NCBI RefSeq assembly: GCF_003073045.1
Contig: NC_037600.1
Coordinates: 14,527,188 to 14,591,187, forward strand
Length of the DNA stretch: 64,000 nt
Reading direction: 5' to 3'
DNA from: Pomacea canaliculata
Lineage: Eukaryota > Mollusca > Gastropoda > Architaenioglossa > Ampullariidae
Below the pieces are notes generated by a model. It saw nothing but the letters and a program-made list of their open reading frames with translations, had not been told where the DNA came from and made no database searches. A program made the position numbers and the translations under genes. Position 1 is the stretch's first letter. Each line of letters opens with the position of its first letter. Below, in pieces: positions 37,393 through 49,747 of this stretch.

Positions 37393-37735
37393 ACAATGAC
37401 AATGAAAGGGATGATGGCCATAATGACAATAACCATGAGAATACAGTTATCATTGATGGTGACAATGACAGTGACAATGAAAATAGCAATAGCAGTTGCA
37501 CTGATAATAAATAACAATGGCAGTGACAATAACACTGAGAATGACAATGTCAGTGATGATGACAACGGCCATGGCAATACCAGCGACAATAGCAATGACA
37601 GTGATAATGAAAACAGTTGCAATGAAAATAACAATGAGAGGGACAATAACCGTGAGGATGACAATGCCAGTGACAATAGCAGTAAGAAGGATAATGTTCG
37701 TGACGATGGCAATGAAAGTTGCAATAACAATGACA
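37393..37735 (+). repeat. Imperfect (TGACAA)n-type tandem array
   Basis: About 340 bp of variants of gacaatgacaatga with substitutions (gacagtgataatgaaa and similar). Open frames on both strands (170 residues on -, 122 on +) are products of the repeat and show hexapeptide-like monotony. Confidence 0.85.
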
Positions 37736-39111
37736 AAGAATTAATTAGTTCTTGCCGAAATTAAGCACCAACAGATCTTGTCCCTACCAAACGCCGATAT
37801 CTATCACTGGTTATAATAACAACATAATATATAATAACAATAATAAATAATAACAACAAACACGTTGGCCGATCAAACATAAAATAAAAGTATCAAAACT
37901 TTGCCAAATGATACCAGATGCCAAAAATATCATTGCCGTTCACTGACAAGACAGACAGGAATAAAACCCTGAACACTGTACTTCTATGACAGAAGCATGT
38001 GAATAAAAGAAATTTTTTTTTAAAAAGAAAAAACTAGAAGTTAATAACAAACATCAGTCTCTGATGGACATCTTCTCAAACGTCGCTGTCAGGTAAAGTA
38101 GGACGTCCACGACACACCTGTACTTACCTTGACCTTTAGCTGCAGGAAGTTGGCGCGTGCGGGGGAGGAGGAGGAGGAGGTCACCTAGTGAAAGGTTGAG
38201 TGCCCTCCACTCTAACCGCAGACAAAGCAGACTCCCTCCTCCCCCCACATCTATGCTGCACCCTTCTGTCGCTCGCTGGATAAGAGCCAGACATCCGCCA
38301 CCGGTCAGGGTGTTGGGGTCATCGGGAAAGGCGGGGACGTGACGTCATCAGGTTTAAACCCTGGATCCTTCTTCGATAAGATACGATTGAGCACGTGACA
38401 CTTCCCACAAGATCTGGTCAACAAACAACTTGCTAAACAAACAAGTAGTTATGTAAACATATCCGACCACGAAGCATGCATTCTTGTGAAACCATCGACT
38501 TCTATTTCACATTCAGGCAAAAATGAAGAGAAGGACATCCATTTTGTTTTGATAATACTATTTCTTTCCCAAGTTAATATTTATTAGCATACTCTAAAAC
38601 AAAGATGCACAGGTTATAGAAAGGATTGGGGTAAAACCAAGTGCAGATCGTTGTCTTCGTAAAATACAACCTTCACCATGAGGCTTGGTGTCTGGTAAAT
38701 ACGAGGTCATGGAAGGGCAGGGACATTGAAGTTCGTGACTGCCTCAATAGAGAAAATACGATGACGGGAACTTATTTAAAGTTTACAGGACAGAAAGTTA
38801 TATATATATGGGCTCCGTTGTACGACATATATAGCACCAATGGTGACAAACCACCCACACTCTAGATTGAAATAAGATGGGCAAAAGGTTATAACTGGAT
38901 AACATGACCATTAATACAAAACAACTCAAACAATAGCCATAGACGTTTTAATAAATGGGTTAATAAAACTAAACACCAACATGAAAGAGGCATCAAATCA
39001 CCTAAAAGCCAGGTTAAAAAATGGAAACTAAAATTATATCCTAATTTTTTTTTTAATATTAGAATAGGGCAACACAAGGGATCCGGTAACCAATACAGAA
39101 TACCACCAGGG

Positions 39112-39315
39112 TGGACTTAGGGAACCTCCTAGGCACCGATAGCGAGTGACAACAGCAGGGAAAGAGGACACCAGCACAGTTCACCACAAAGGACACTTGG
39201 CTGACCTCGCAGACTGACAACAGGAAAGGAGAGGACAAACACAGCTCAGCACCAATGCGCACTTGGCAAACCTCCCAGACATCAACAGGAAAAGAAGTCA
39301 CAAGCATGAGTAGAA
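39112..39315 (+). repeat. Three diverged tandem units of about 60-77 bp
   Basis: Units begin gtggacttagggaacctc (39112), ggacacttggctgacctc (39189) and gcgcacttggcaaacctc (39257). Each contains a gacaacaggaaaggag-like segment and an acacagctcagcac-like segment. The frame downstream (to 39551) ends with FQHRSEVKTLFN, faintly like a LINE ORF2 C-terminus, so the array may be part of a retroelement. Confidence 0.6.
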
Positions 39316-39834
39316 CAACACCTACAAACCCACAAAACAATCTAACCCCACACCTCACCAATCCCTTCCCCCCTTCTCCCACCTCCCACATACCCCCACG
39401 ATCCCCATCCCCCACAGTGCGAAATCACCTCGAGGTGGAAGCACTTTCCCTTCCAAAATCATCAAAAGGAATTACAACATATTCCGAATTTCAACACAGG
39501 TCTGAAGTTAAAACACTTTTTAATACAAAGGGTTTAGAAGCAATTTCATAAAACACTTTAAAACTTGCTTCTGAAGTTTTAAGGTTTAAACTTGAACCGT
39601 TAAATTAGCCAAGGTCTGACCCCTCCAAATTAGGTCTAAGTTTGTTTGCATGGTTTTCCCCAGGGCTACTTCGAAAAGAGACAGGATATGGATCCTTTCA
39701 GGATGATCTAACCATACTTAGCTTCCCTTGCTGAAGAGTTTATTTCCTGTTAAACAGGATATCAGGATGTGGCGAACAAGACACCGAACATTTCAGTCCG
39801 AAAAAAATTTGACCAAGTTATTTTGATTTGACGC

Positions 39835-40039
39835 CAGGTAAGCACTAGGTCCTGCTAGCTCGATACCTGTGTGACGTAGGAGACCCACTGAATTAATGAA
39901 TACCTGATTTCATAGAGGGTTTGGAAAGGTATAGCAGTGAAGGGTAGAGGAGATAGTCACCGCCGTCTCAAAAGATACCTTGCCCTGAAAAATTTGTCTA
40001 ACACTTTCCTACCTACCCAAAGTGCCAAAAAAAAAAAAA
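39835..40039 (+). repeat. tRNA-derived SINE, family B, 5'-truncated copy with poly-A tail
   Basis: Box-B-like agctcgatacctgtgtg near 39857-39873 aligns with ggttcgatacccatgta of the copy at 15445. The body continues in register (agagggtttggaaagg, agtcaccgccgtctca), and the copy ends in a 13-base A run (40027-40039). Box A is largely missing. Confidence 0.65.
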
Positions 40040-41119
40040 CCTTTTAGCTTTATGCCATCAATTATCGTTCCTACCCTAGCGTATATTTAAAATATTTGCA
40101 GCAGGGGTGCAGTCTGCACTTCTGCTCACCTGACAATTTAGTCAGAATGACACGGAAACTATTATTATAAATGTTGTCGAGCCATTGTAGTCGAGACTTT
40201 ACGTCATGGAGGGTTTCCCCTCTTCCTGTCTGCCTCAACCCTCGCTTTCTCACCTCACCCTTCTGTTTCATAGAATACAAATGGCGAATTTTAGCTGACA
40301 TGCATCGTCCTTACAGGGAGCTCACATCAGCATAACATTTATATGCAAATGAAGAATAAAAAAACCCCAGTCCTACTAACCTCAGGTATCCTTCCTTTCC
40401 TTTCCCATAAAACTTTTTTTATAACTTGTGGTAAGGTGCAGAAAGGTAAAGTACATAGTTTTATCTACATGTTGGCCTGTCTGTTTAGCACAGCCTAGAT
40501 TTTTTGTCAAAGGATTTGACGAGGTGAGAGCATTCGACGAGAGGACGGATCCCCGGTGCAAGGTTGTAAAGAAATCAAGGAGAGAGTTACTGGGAAAATC
40601 GGTTTAGCCATAAACATCACACCCGAAAATTGTCTTCGACCACAACACACTCCTTTCTTTGTTCCGTGAACAAAGACGAGACACTTTAACCAGAATAAAA
40701 AATATTATTTTTCCACGACGGATCAGGAAGTATTCATCGAGTTCTAATACTTTGTTGACATTCGAACTCTTCCTTTCACACACCTTCAAAACACCTGATC
40801 ATAATCGTTTGAAAATAGATTTCACACCTGCAGGGGATATAGACCTCTAAGGGTTATATATAGAAAAGAATATTGACAAACACAACAGTGTGTTTGTGTG
40901 TCTGGGTGGGAATAATAAAATGATTGGAGATTGCACATGCGTGTGTTCACGTGCATCACTAAAGCAAAGTATCATTTTATTCATCCTGTCTGCAAGACGG
41001 AAGATTTGAATAACCGATGTTTCTTTGAATAACCTACAGGTGAAGAAACTTTCAATAGACAGGGTCTGAAGTTAGATATAAATAAACTTCCAATACACCT
41101 GGTATTGATTCCCAAAGGT

Positions 41120-41190
41120 TTTGTTTTGTTTGTTTGTTTGTTTGTTTGTTTGTTTGTTGTTGTTTTGTTTTGTTTGTTTGTTTGTTTGGA
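41120..41190 (+). repeat. (GTTT)n microsatellite
   Basis: Two blocks of gttt/tgtt units separated by a gttgttgtttt interruption. Confidence 0.9.
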
Positions 41191-41208
41191 CTGGAAACGT
41201 TTAGTAAC

Positions 41209-41362
41209 GAAGAAACAAGTTTCAACCAGCGGCTTACAGAATAAGAAATGATATATCAATCGTCAAAGATTTTAGTATTTCGTGAGACTGTTGAAGAAAC
41301 ATGTTTAAACCAGCGGCTTACAGAATAAGCAAAGATATTTCAATTATTAAATATTTTATTCT
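41209..41362 (+). repeat. Tandem duplication of about 84 bp
   Basis: Two units contain aaccagcggcttacagaataag preceded by gaagaaaca(a/t)gttt and followed by atatttcaat-like sequence; units start at about 41209 and 41293. Divergence is modest, so the duplication is fairly recent. Confidence 0.75.
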
Positions 41363-43553
41363 TATTTTATTTCTTATTTTGTTAGAGATTGATGGATGAT
41401 TTTTGTTACCAGAAGTGTTGAGAACAGTTGTGTAGCCAGATTTGTCGACAGGTTTAACAAATATTAAATTAATTATTATATTAAAAGTGATACAACTTTT
41501 TCTTGATATGAGCAAAAAAACCTACTGTGTTATTTAAATTCATGTGCATGTAATAAAAATAAACATTTAATGTGTTACGAGAGATGTTACTGTAAATGTT
41601 TAGATTGCGTGTCTGTAACACAAGAGACATTACATGTGTTACAAGGGTTAACAAACATAAAGCTGAGTACTTTAAGGAGCAGTTTACACTGGAAACTAAA
41701 CAACATTTAAAGTGCTTTTAATCACTTCTCACAAACTGCAGGTAAATATAAAAAAAATCATTGTCGTAAAAACAAATATCCACGGAGCTTAATTTGTAAG
41801 CAAAAAAAAATAACCGCCACTAAAGATTTTGAAGCTATTTTATTATAAAACATCAAAGACACGGAGAGTTGTTTATTCAATAACTGAAAACAGTTGACGT
41901 GTCTTCAACGTACGTCAACAAGATATGGATATAATGCCAGGCTTTATGGCGATGAAACATGATAAATAAGTGTTTGGGTGCGATATTGTACATAAACACC
42001 AGATATAAAAGAATTCATTGCACCACGTGTTGACGATGTCGTGGTTGTAGATCATTGAAGCGGCAATAAACAAGTTCTTCATGGAAAGATATCCGAGGTG
42101 GATCGATGGCGTGACAGTAGGGCAAGGCTGGGGTAGATGACAAACACCAACAGGATACAGGGTAAGTGCAGGATACTGTTTGTTTCTGATGACTTGCCAG
42201 TTATTGCACGAGTGGGTGTTGGGGTCGGGTACCACCCAGAGTAAACATAAAAAAGCTTTAAATAAATCAAGAACAATTTACATTTCTAAAGATATTAATA
42301 AATGTATGCATGCTCTCTCTCTCTCTAACACAAGCACACACATATATATACTCGCACGCACATGAAACATTCATAGACGATACACTTCCAGAAGAGAAGC
42401 TCAGATAGACAACTTTCCTTCCTAAGCTAATTAGTTGTGTTAGTAAACACTTAACAATAACAATAACAATAACAACCAACTTTATTAGTCCCAATGGGCA
42501 ATTCAAATAACTTAACTCGTCATGTGCATCAATACATTAAGTATTCTTGCGCATGTGTATTCTTCATTTCCCCTGGCTTTGTTTTATCTCAGAACACTTA
42601 GATCATCTTCTTTTTCTTTTTCTTTTTTTTTTTTTCTTTTTCTTCTTCTTCTTCATACAACGATAGTGCAATTAGAACCTCGTGCCTCATTATACTAATG
42701 TCAGACGTGAGACGCATGCGCACGACGCCTCTCCAGGCAATGTCAAATGTAAAACCATTATTTTTATCATTGGCAATCGTACTTTTAGTGCATTCAAAGT
42801 TATTAGTCTCCCCCTACGCCCTTTTAAAAATATATTTTCTCAGCGCACCCCTCCATTATGCACTATCCCATTTTGATGGAGTGAGTAGGGGAGGTCGGTA
42901 GCGGAGAAGGAGAAGGAAAGAAGGCTGAAAAAAAAAAATCAGAGACCTGTCCGGTTTCTTGAAGGTGCGCTACAGGATGTAACGAAATTGAAATTGTAAT
43001 ACTTATGGAAGCACTACAGTATCAAAATTGCTAAAATAAATTATCAAGGATCGTTAAAAAATTCTATCGATAATAGATAAAGGAACAGATGGTTTCCTAT
43101 CTTGACATTAGCTGACGACCCTGAACAGGAAGAGTTGATAACAAAGCTCGAGAACAAAGAAAGTCTTGGACGAAAGAAAGACGTCCTGTGGACAAGTGAG
43201 ACTGGTGAGAATGTTCTGGAAATAAACTCACCTACAGATAGCGAATGTGCAATTTAATTTAAATTTATGATCGGTATATGACATAAATTCTGTAATAATT
43301 CTGTAAAACCTGTAAAACTATGAAAGTTTTTGTTGAAGCGACACAACGACACAACAAAACTCAGAACAACAAAATGTTGTTACGTTTGCAGTTTGTTTTG
43401 TAAAATATTTGTAACTGTTCGTGGGATAGTTAGCGAATGTTTAGCACGTTATGACACAAATGTCCTACCTTAGTATATACCTTTCTTACCTGTCTGCCCA
43501 CCCACTACAGTCGGTGACTCACGTTACCGGAAAGACTCACAGGTCGGCGCTGC

Positions 43554-43561
43554 TATAAATA
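43554..43561 (+). promoter_or_regulatory. TATA box of the + strand mucin-Ly6-like gene
   Basis: TATAAATA lies 97 bp upstream of the ATG at 43651. A start near 43585 would give a leader of about 65 bp. The - strand paralogue has a matching TATA box. Confidence 0.7.
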
Positions 43562-43650
43562 GTCGGACGTGACCCTGTTGTTCACTGTTCTCTACAACGC
43601 TCGGTGTCTCACCTGCTGTTAACTTGGTCTGCTTCAGGAAACAGTGGAAG

Positions 43651-46600
43651 ATGAAACTTTCAGTCGCACTGCTTTGTCTTGCTTTGGGTAAGAGTGTACT
43701 TTGTATGACTACAGTGTGTGACATTTATTTTCGTTTGAAAACGCTGTGGGAGGGTTCTTTCTTTTTTATTTTATTTTTTTTTTGGTTTTGTTGTTGTTGT
43801 TTTTTGCTGGTTTTTTTTGTTGTTGTTGTTGTTTTTTTTTTGTTTTTGTTTTTTTGGTTTTTCGTTTGTTTTTTTTGTGGAGGTGTTTGTTTTTGTCTTA
43901 CATTCTTTCGTATAGGAGCACATAATTATGTCAGAAACTTAATTGCTCTAAGGGTTCGGGTGATTAATTTGGAATTTTTTTTATACCTCTTGGGGACATT
44001 TCTAGCTTAGGCAGATATTTTTTTAAAAAATGTAAGGATGTTCAGGTAATTATGGGTGTGATTGGTTTTACACCGTTAAAATTCTCATTTATAATCTTGC
44101 GTGTGTCATAGCCTATTTGTTTGCTTGCTTGATTGCTTGCTTGATTGCTTGCTTGATTGCTTATTTATTTGTTCGTTCGTTTGTTCGTTCGTTTGTTCGT
44201 TCGTTTGTTCGTTCGTTTGTTCGTTGGTGGGTTGGTTCGTTCCTTCTTTTGTTAGTTTATTTGTCTGAGTGTGCGCGCAGGGATGCACCTGTGTGATCCA
44301 AATCCGATAACAGATGAACTGTTTCTTGTATTTTAGGTATATATTCATAAATGAATATAATACAGGCATACATACAATATATGTCACAGGCATACATACA
44401 AACATCTACATATGAATGTGTGAAATCTAGGAGGAATATAGACAAACGTATTGTAGCTAACAAACTCTCCCAGTCCTAACCCCTGGGCATACAACGAAAG
44501 CCTCTCTAATTCTATTTTGTCTCAAATGAGCTGACTGAAATATGTGTTTCTTGTCTCTGTTAGGCAAGCGAACAATTCTTCTTTGTTTAGCTATGCATTT
44601 GTCGACTCGGGGAATGGGGAGGTAGATGGATGGTTAGCGCCGAAACGTCAACTGAGCTGTCTGTAAACGAGGATGAGTGCAGTCGACAGCTTGGTAGCAC
44701 GTGACCCCACAGGTGTTCGCTTGAAAACGTCCCGCAGTGTGTGTTGATTGTGGTAATGAATTGCCATCCATTGATGATGATGATGATGATGATGCACATG
44801 ATGATGATGATGATGCAATACAAAGTCATTAATCCACATGGACATTTGAGGGAAAACACCTGTTCATTATTGAAAGCAAAGCAATAATTTGTTTCTGCTC
44901 TCTCTATTCAGGTGTTTGTGCTCACGCATTCACCGTGCCAGCTGATGAGGTCACCACCACAGCAGGTCTCCCGCCCATTGAGACTGTGCCGACTGAAACG
45001 ATCCCTCCAGCAGTTGATGACTCCACGACCACGCCTCCTGCACCTGTAGTTGATGACTCCCCGACCACGCCCCCTGCACCTGTAGTTGATGACTCCACGA
45101 CCACGCCCCCTGCACCTGTAGTTGATGACAACACGACCACGCCCCCTGCAACTGTAGTTGATGACTTCACGACCACGTCCCCTGCAACTGTAGTTGATGA
45201 CACTACCACGCCCCCTGCAACTGTAGCTGAGGGCACCACGACAACGACAATCCCACCTCGTGAGTTGTGTTGCTTCGACAAACAGAAGGGAATACAGAAA
45301 AAATGTATAGACACAATGAAAGACAGAAAACGAAAAAAAAAAAAAAGACAAATACAGCACAAGGGAGGTGGGAATGATGTTTTTCGCCGAGCCAGCAACT
45401 AAGGCTATATGACAGCAAGGCAGCCAGCCTATAAACAAATGCCACATTCAGAGAAAGAATAGCGTGTCCATAACGAGAGTTGAACCCAGCACAACCAACC
45501 TGTGTGTTGTGTGTGTGTGTCTTGGTGGCCGGTGGGGCGGGTAAAGGAGCAGACGACAGAGAGCAAGACACCTGTGCCACCTGTCTAGCTGACAGGGGAG
45601 GGAGGAGCAGGGGGTTAGCTAACCTCCCACCTCTTATCCTCATTCTCTTTGTTGCAGCTCCTTACCAATGCTACGACTGCAACAGCGGCACCCACACCGA
45701 GGGCGGCTGGCTCAACCCCGACTGTCCCGTTAACGGCGCCATCACCCCTACTAGTGCGACATCTCCTTGTAACGGGCCCTGCGTCTCTTTTGGATCATTA
45801 TGGCCGGCTGGAAGTAAGTGAAGCGCTCAAAGAATGCGATTGGTCCCCCACTTCTCCCCTTTCTCAGAAATCTAGTGCTTGGACCCATCACGGTCTATAA
45901 GTACAGCGGAATAACCAGATGAAAACAGGTGTGACGACGTAGATAACCAAGATGACACACCTGTCCATATTCATAGTAGCAAAAGTGATACAACTGTAGA
46001 TTTAGCCACTATGGGCCCTGGTTTAATTTCTAATTCCATTTGGGCCTGAATATTTCTTTTGACCATCAGCTACACTACCACTGACTTTAAAACTCCAGTA
46101 CTCGAGAAGTAGCTGCTGATGATGGACGTTTCTAGAGAGTCAAACACGAAATTTATACAAAGATTATTTTTAAACATTTTGACTTTATATAGTCAACGTC
46201 AAAGAAAACCTACATGATCCTGGTTTATAGCTTCATACTTCATTATTCGTCATCATCGACATCGTCATTAACGTCCTCCGTTATTTGTCTGTTGTCCTCA
46301 TTATAACTATTCTCACATGAAGTCCATCGCCTCTTTTCTTGTCTTACCCGGTCAGTTTCTTGTCAACTTTTTTTCTCTTTGGTACCCTGGGTAGTTTCCT
46401 GCCAAACTTTCTGTTTTCTCTTCAGTACTTTGTCGATTTCCTGTAAAGGATTTGGTTTATAATCAATTTCCAGAAAATGTTTGCTTATCCTGTCAATATT
46501 TTCAAATCAGTATTAGGGTTAAATTCTTGCTAAAGTTTTCCTTACCATGACAATGTATGTTTTATTTTTAAACCCTAGCGATCAATCGTGGGTGTGAACG

Positions 46601-46784
46601 AAACTTCTGGTTTCCTGAGACCTATGACACCTCACCTGGATGCCGAGTATTGGACAAGGTCTATTGGTGCTTCAGCCTGGGAGATCTGAGTAACACCCAG
46701 AATCTGACAGACGTGTCAAAGTACTACCTCGAAGAGCACTACAAATCCACGACCACCACCACCACCACCACGGCTAGTCCCTGA
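43651..46784 (+). CDS. Secreted mucin-like protein with C-terminal Ly6/three-finger-like domain (copy 1)
   Basis: Exons: 43651-43687, 44912-45259, 45658-45813, 46579-46784; all introns are in phase 1; 248 residues. The signal peptide is MKLSVALLCLALGVC. Residues about 20-130 are a Thr/Pro/Asp-rich region with six 12-residue repeats (VDDSTTTPPAPV), expected to be heavily O-glycosylated. Exons 3-4 encode the cysteine domain: YQCYDCNSGT, then SPCNGPC, RGCERN, PGCRVLDKVYWCF, eight Cys in all. It starts like Ly6/uPAR domains (xCYxC) but lacks the terminal C and CN cysteines present in the - strand paralogue. The tail is KSTTTTTTTTASP with no GPI-type hydrophobic end, so a soluble secreted protein is likely. 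A SINE lies in intron 2. A mucus, epithelial or shell-matrix role is inference. Confidence 0.85.
44106..44245 (+). repeat. GCTTGATT and GTTCGTTC microsatellites
   Basis: Two adjoining arrays, tgcttgcttgat units then gttcgttcgttt units, in intron 1 of the mucin-Ly6-like gene. The antisense open frame there is repeat-derived. Confidence 0.9.
44774..44816 (+). repeat. (GAT)n microsatellite
   Basis: Two GAT runs separated by gcaca, in intron 1 of the + strand mucin-Ly6-like gene. Confidence 0.9.
45013..45225 (+). repeat. Coding minisatellite, 36-bp unit, six units
   Basis: Units start at 45013, 45049, 45085, 45121, 45157 and 45193; the last is 33 bp. Each encodes VDD(S/N/F)(T/P)T(T/S)PPA(P/T)V. 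The frame is preserved, and the differences between units are few. Confidence 0.95.
45335..45545 (-). repeat. tRNA-derived SINE, family A, copy 3 (reverse)
   Basis: On the minus strand: gggttcaactctcgtt (box-B-like), gctattctttctctgaatg, tggcatttgtttataggct, then tagccttagttgctggctc, matching the copy at 17412. The + strand A-run at 45332-45345 corresponds to T's at the element's far end. It sits in intron 2 of the + strand mucin-Ly6-like gene. Confidence 0.75.
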
Positions 46785-47581
46785 GTTTTGCTTTCAAACA
46801 GCTTATGATGCATTCTCTGTAAGAGGAACCAGCAAGAAGTGCACGAAGCGATGATGACACACCTGCGCTCATGTTACCTACTTGATGCCACGACTTCATG
46901 AAACTCTCGGAGGCGACATGGTGACCCTAGTCCCTCCCCATTTTTTTTTTCTTCATGATTCTGGTATTGTTTTATGAAATAATCCTTTCGTGACTACTCG
47001 TTTTTTAAAGGAACGACTGAAAATCTGCATTTATTAAAAAAAAAAAAATTAAAACAGCAAAACTGTACGAGCAAACCTGAAGATTACGCCATGCCTACAC
47101 ATCACGAAATGAAACATTAAGAGTTGGGACTTATTTGGTGCACTGTATTTTCATCTTAGACATTTTTAAACTGATTCTCAAAAGAATTTTGTCCGTTGAA
47201 TGAAAGTATTGCGTCACTGAGGTTCTTTTTGTGCACTGTGCTTCATTGACAACTGTTTGCTTGATGTCGGCTTTTTTTTTTTTTTCACAGAAATCCAGAG
47301 AAAAAACATTTACTGTAGCTCTGACGAGCATGCGCACTGAGACACTCTCTCTCTCTCTCACACACACACACATACATACACATCTTGTTATGTTTACCTT
47401 GTTGTGTTTATTTTAAAGCCCATGAGCATTACTCTCGTTGTGCCAGAGATTCCGCCAGCATTGGTTCCACTACTCCAGTAGCTGTAAATAAATAATGTTG
47501 TCCAGTTCTTTTTCTTCTACAAACTGACAACAATAATGTTATCTGTTGAAGACCTTGTTTTACATCGATGACAGTTTTGCA

Positions 47582-47587
47582 AATAAA
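47582..47587 (+). terminator. Polyadenylation signal of the + strand mucin-Ly6-like gene
   Basis: AATAAA followed by gacttcaaatgtctgtcg and a T/G-rich stretch, about 800 bp after the stop. An alternative AATAAA lies near 47488. Confidence 0.55.
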
Positions 47588-47905
47588 GACTTCAAATGTC
47601 TGTCGACTCTTTGTTGTTATGAGTTACCTCTCTTTATACATATATATTTATATTGACTTTTGGATTGATCGCTTGATTGCCTTTATTTCTTCCCACTCAC
47701 ACACAAATGTTCATAAATTCCAGAAAATTAATTAAAACCATTTTATGAATATTAAGACTATGCAGCAGCATGTGGATATTTCATGTGTGAAGGGGGATAC
47801 GACAGCGCCTCCTTGTACCGAGGAGGATCTAAATGTCACGTGCGTTCTGGACACTGATGTCTAGGACCCGGATGTTTATGGGACAAATATAGCCTCTGCA
47901 CTCCA

Positions 47906-47962
47906 TGACGTCATCTGGGAAAGTCCCAAGTGCCCTGATTGGACAGTTGGTTCTATTTATAG
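47906..47962 (+). promoter_or_regulatory. Orphan promoter-like cluster: CRE, inverted CCAAT, TATA-like
   Basis: TGACGTCA at 47906-47913, ATTGG (inverted CCAAT) at 47938-47942 and TATTTATAG at 47954-47962, in the order and spacing of a core promoter. No convincing coding exon follows; the overlapping 88-residue frame starts inside the CRE and has no recognised feature. Confidence 0.35.
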
Positions 47963-49212
47963 CCAGACCCAGGGCAAGTGTCTCGTCTCAGTTGCGTGCA
48001 GACCCCGTGAATAATGATTTAAATTGCGTTGAGCATATTTACCGCTTGTTTACAGCGACAACCACCCGAGGAGAAGATTCGTCTGCGGTGTCTGTACAAC
48101 GTTTTATAACTACCATAACAATAAAACATAGATTTATCCATGGTGCCTCCGGGGTAAGGGCTTACTCGTAACTGCGGCCCCTTGGGGTGTTGGAGAGCTA
48201 TGAAAGGACGAGGTTACAACCACTGCACTCAGCTGCTGTCTTGTTAATGGTTGTGTGCCTTTCCCGACCGCGATATCACAATTTAAAAATGAATAAAACT
48301 TAAAAGTCAACTATTCCTACTGAAACAGAGGATTTTGTGGAATTTTGGCGCTATATAAAGATCAACAGGTTTCGAAATACCTAATCACGTGATCACACTG
48401 ATGAATATGGACGCAAGGCATTTCCAGGAAAAAAAAATAAATTGAATCAAGTGATTTCTGTTGGAAACTTTAGAGATGATGTAGATTAAATAGGAATATT
48501 TTGCAAATCAAACAAAAATTCTTGTCCATAGGTTGCGATGAAATCTTTATTTTTTTATTCAGTCAGTGGAAATCTGTACTACGGGAAAGAATTTAAAGGA
48601 AGAAGCGGTTGCACAGAATAAACACACAAACACATGTGTGCACACACACATCTGGTCGAATCAGTAAATGGTCGTATTAGGCGCAAAGAACATTCTTTTC
48701 AACTTTAATTTTATAAGGAACAAATAAACAAAACAAAAAAATCACTTAAAAATAACAATATTTTTACAATATGTGCACATACAAAATCAAGCATCAATAT
48801 ACACATAAAGTAATACAATTTAACATTCCATCCATCAGCAAAGTAAGCCATCCATATCAATGTGCACAAAATCTTTTGTCAGCTTCTCATCCTCATCACC
48901 TTTTGTCATGCGCAGTAAAGTAGCAGCTGCCCACAGACACTCAAGCTTTAAAGATCGGTACTATCTAGCCTTTTCTTTATACATATGGCATATATCTCAA
49001 AGACGGATTCAACTGGTTTAAAAGAAATTATTTTATCGTATACTCATCCCATGTTGTCTCAAATAATTTATCCACATATTAAAAAGTGTATCTCCAACTT
49101 TACTGAAATAAGTCCTTGTCTCATTTTCCATACTCCCTGGAAGAGGATTTGAAGTCATATTTTAAATGTAGGATTTCAGACTAAGGCTTCTTGTTATAAC
49201 ATAAAATTGTTC

Positions 49213-49302
49213 CTTGACCTAAACATACTATATTCCTGTATTTTGGTCTAAACAAACTATATTCCAGTAAACTGACATAAACAGACTACATTCCAGGAAA
49301 CT
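49213..49302 (+). repeat. Tandem array of about three 30-bp units
   Basis: Units resemble ctaaacaaactatattcca, then gtaaactgac, with substitutions (ataaacagactacattccag). It lies just beyond the 3' end of the - strand mucin-Ly6-like gene. Confidence 0.7.
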
Positions 49303-49747
49303 GACTGCTAAAGTTTCTATCCCATTCTTTGAAATACCTTGCAGTCTTACATTTCCATGTACAAATCCAATACCAACAGTCGTAAAATTCGTTGCTTGAT
49401 ATTCTGTCACAGTACAATGAAGATTACTCACAAATACCAGTATTTTTTAAATGTAAACAATTATTTAAAAATTCAGAAATTTTTAAGTTTTTCTTTCAAA
49501 ATTATGTTAGTCACATGACAATCAAATAGCGTTGAACCATTCTGATTTAACAAATTCGGTAATTTAAAAAAAAAATATTTAATCAAAAGCTGAAAGAAGG
49601 TACAGGATTTCTTGCTCCACGTGAAGGTCTGTCACTGGTATTACAAATCTCTTATACAATTTCTTTTGTCTGTCATTTGCTTCCATACAACATTGATCCA
49701 CAATACACCGTCAATCCACCCGAAGAAGAATGTTAATGAAGGAATTT

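Larger units (their letters stand above)
31900..43550. other. Long interval without a convincing gene
   Basis: Mostly AT-rich sequence with repeats listed separately. Notable contents: a CA run (32734-32760), a poly-T tract (35350-35404), two CRE octamers (35232-35239, 35259-35266) and another at 38340-38347, and a hexamer array (37393-37735). Also present are minisatellite units (39112-39315), a SINE (39835-40039), GTTT runs and a duplication near 41.1-41.4 kb, and a fragment tttattagtcccaatgggca near 42480-42499 that looks like a retroelement tail. Open frames at 35158-36551 and 38054-38342 are short and unrecognised. Confidence 0.5.
47600..49747. other. Interval between the two convergent mucin-Ly6-like genes
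   Basis: No gene seen. It holds an orphan promoter-like cluster (47906-47962), a possible small dispersed-repeat copy near 48160-48200 (taactgcggccccttgggg resembles 59083-59100), a CA run near 48640, and a 30-bp tandem array at 49213-49302. A minus-strand AATAAA (plus-strand tttatt at 48546-48551) could end the - strand gene. Confidence 0.5.

Noticed and set aside
37227-37764. Long leucine/serine-rich (-) and asparagine/aspartate-rich (+) frames
   Set aside because: Both are readings of an imperfect hexamer tandem array.
43624-44010. 128-residue frame overlapping the first mucin exon
   Set aside because: It reads through a perfect GTAAGA donor into a T/G-rich intron; only the signal-peptide part is coding, in its own frame.
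44908-45643. Long minus-strand frames of 146-179 residues
   Set aside because: They are antisense shadows of the 36-bp coding minisatellite plus the reverse SINE.
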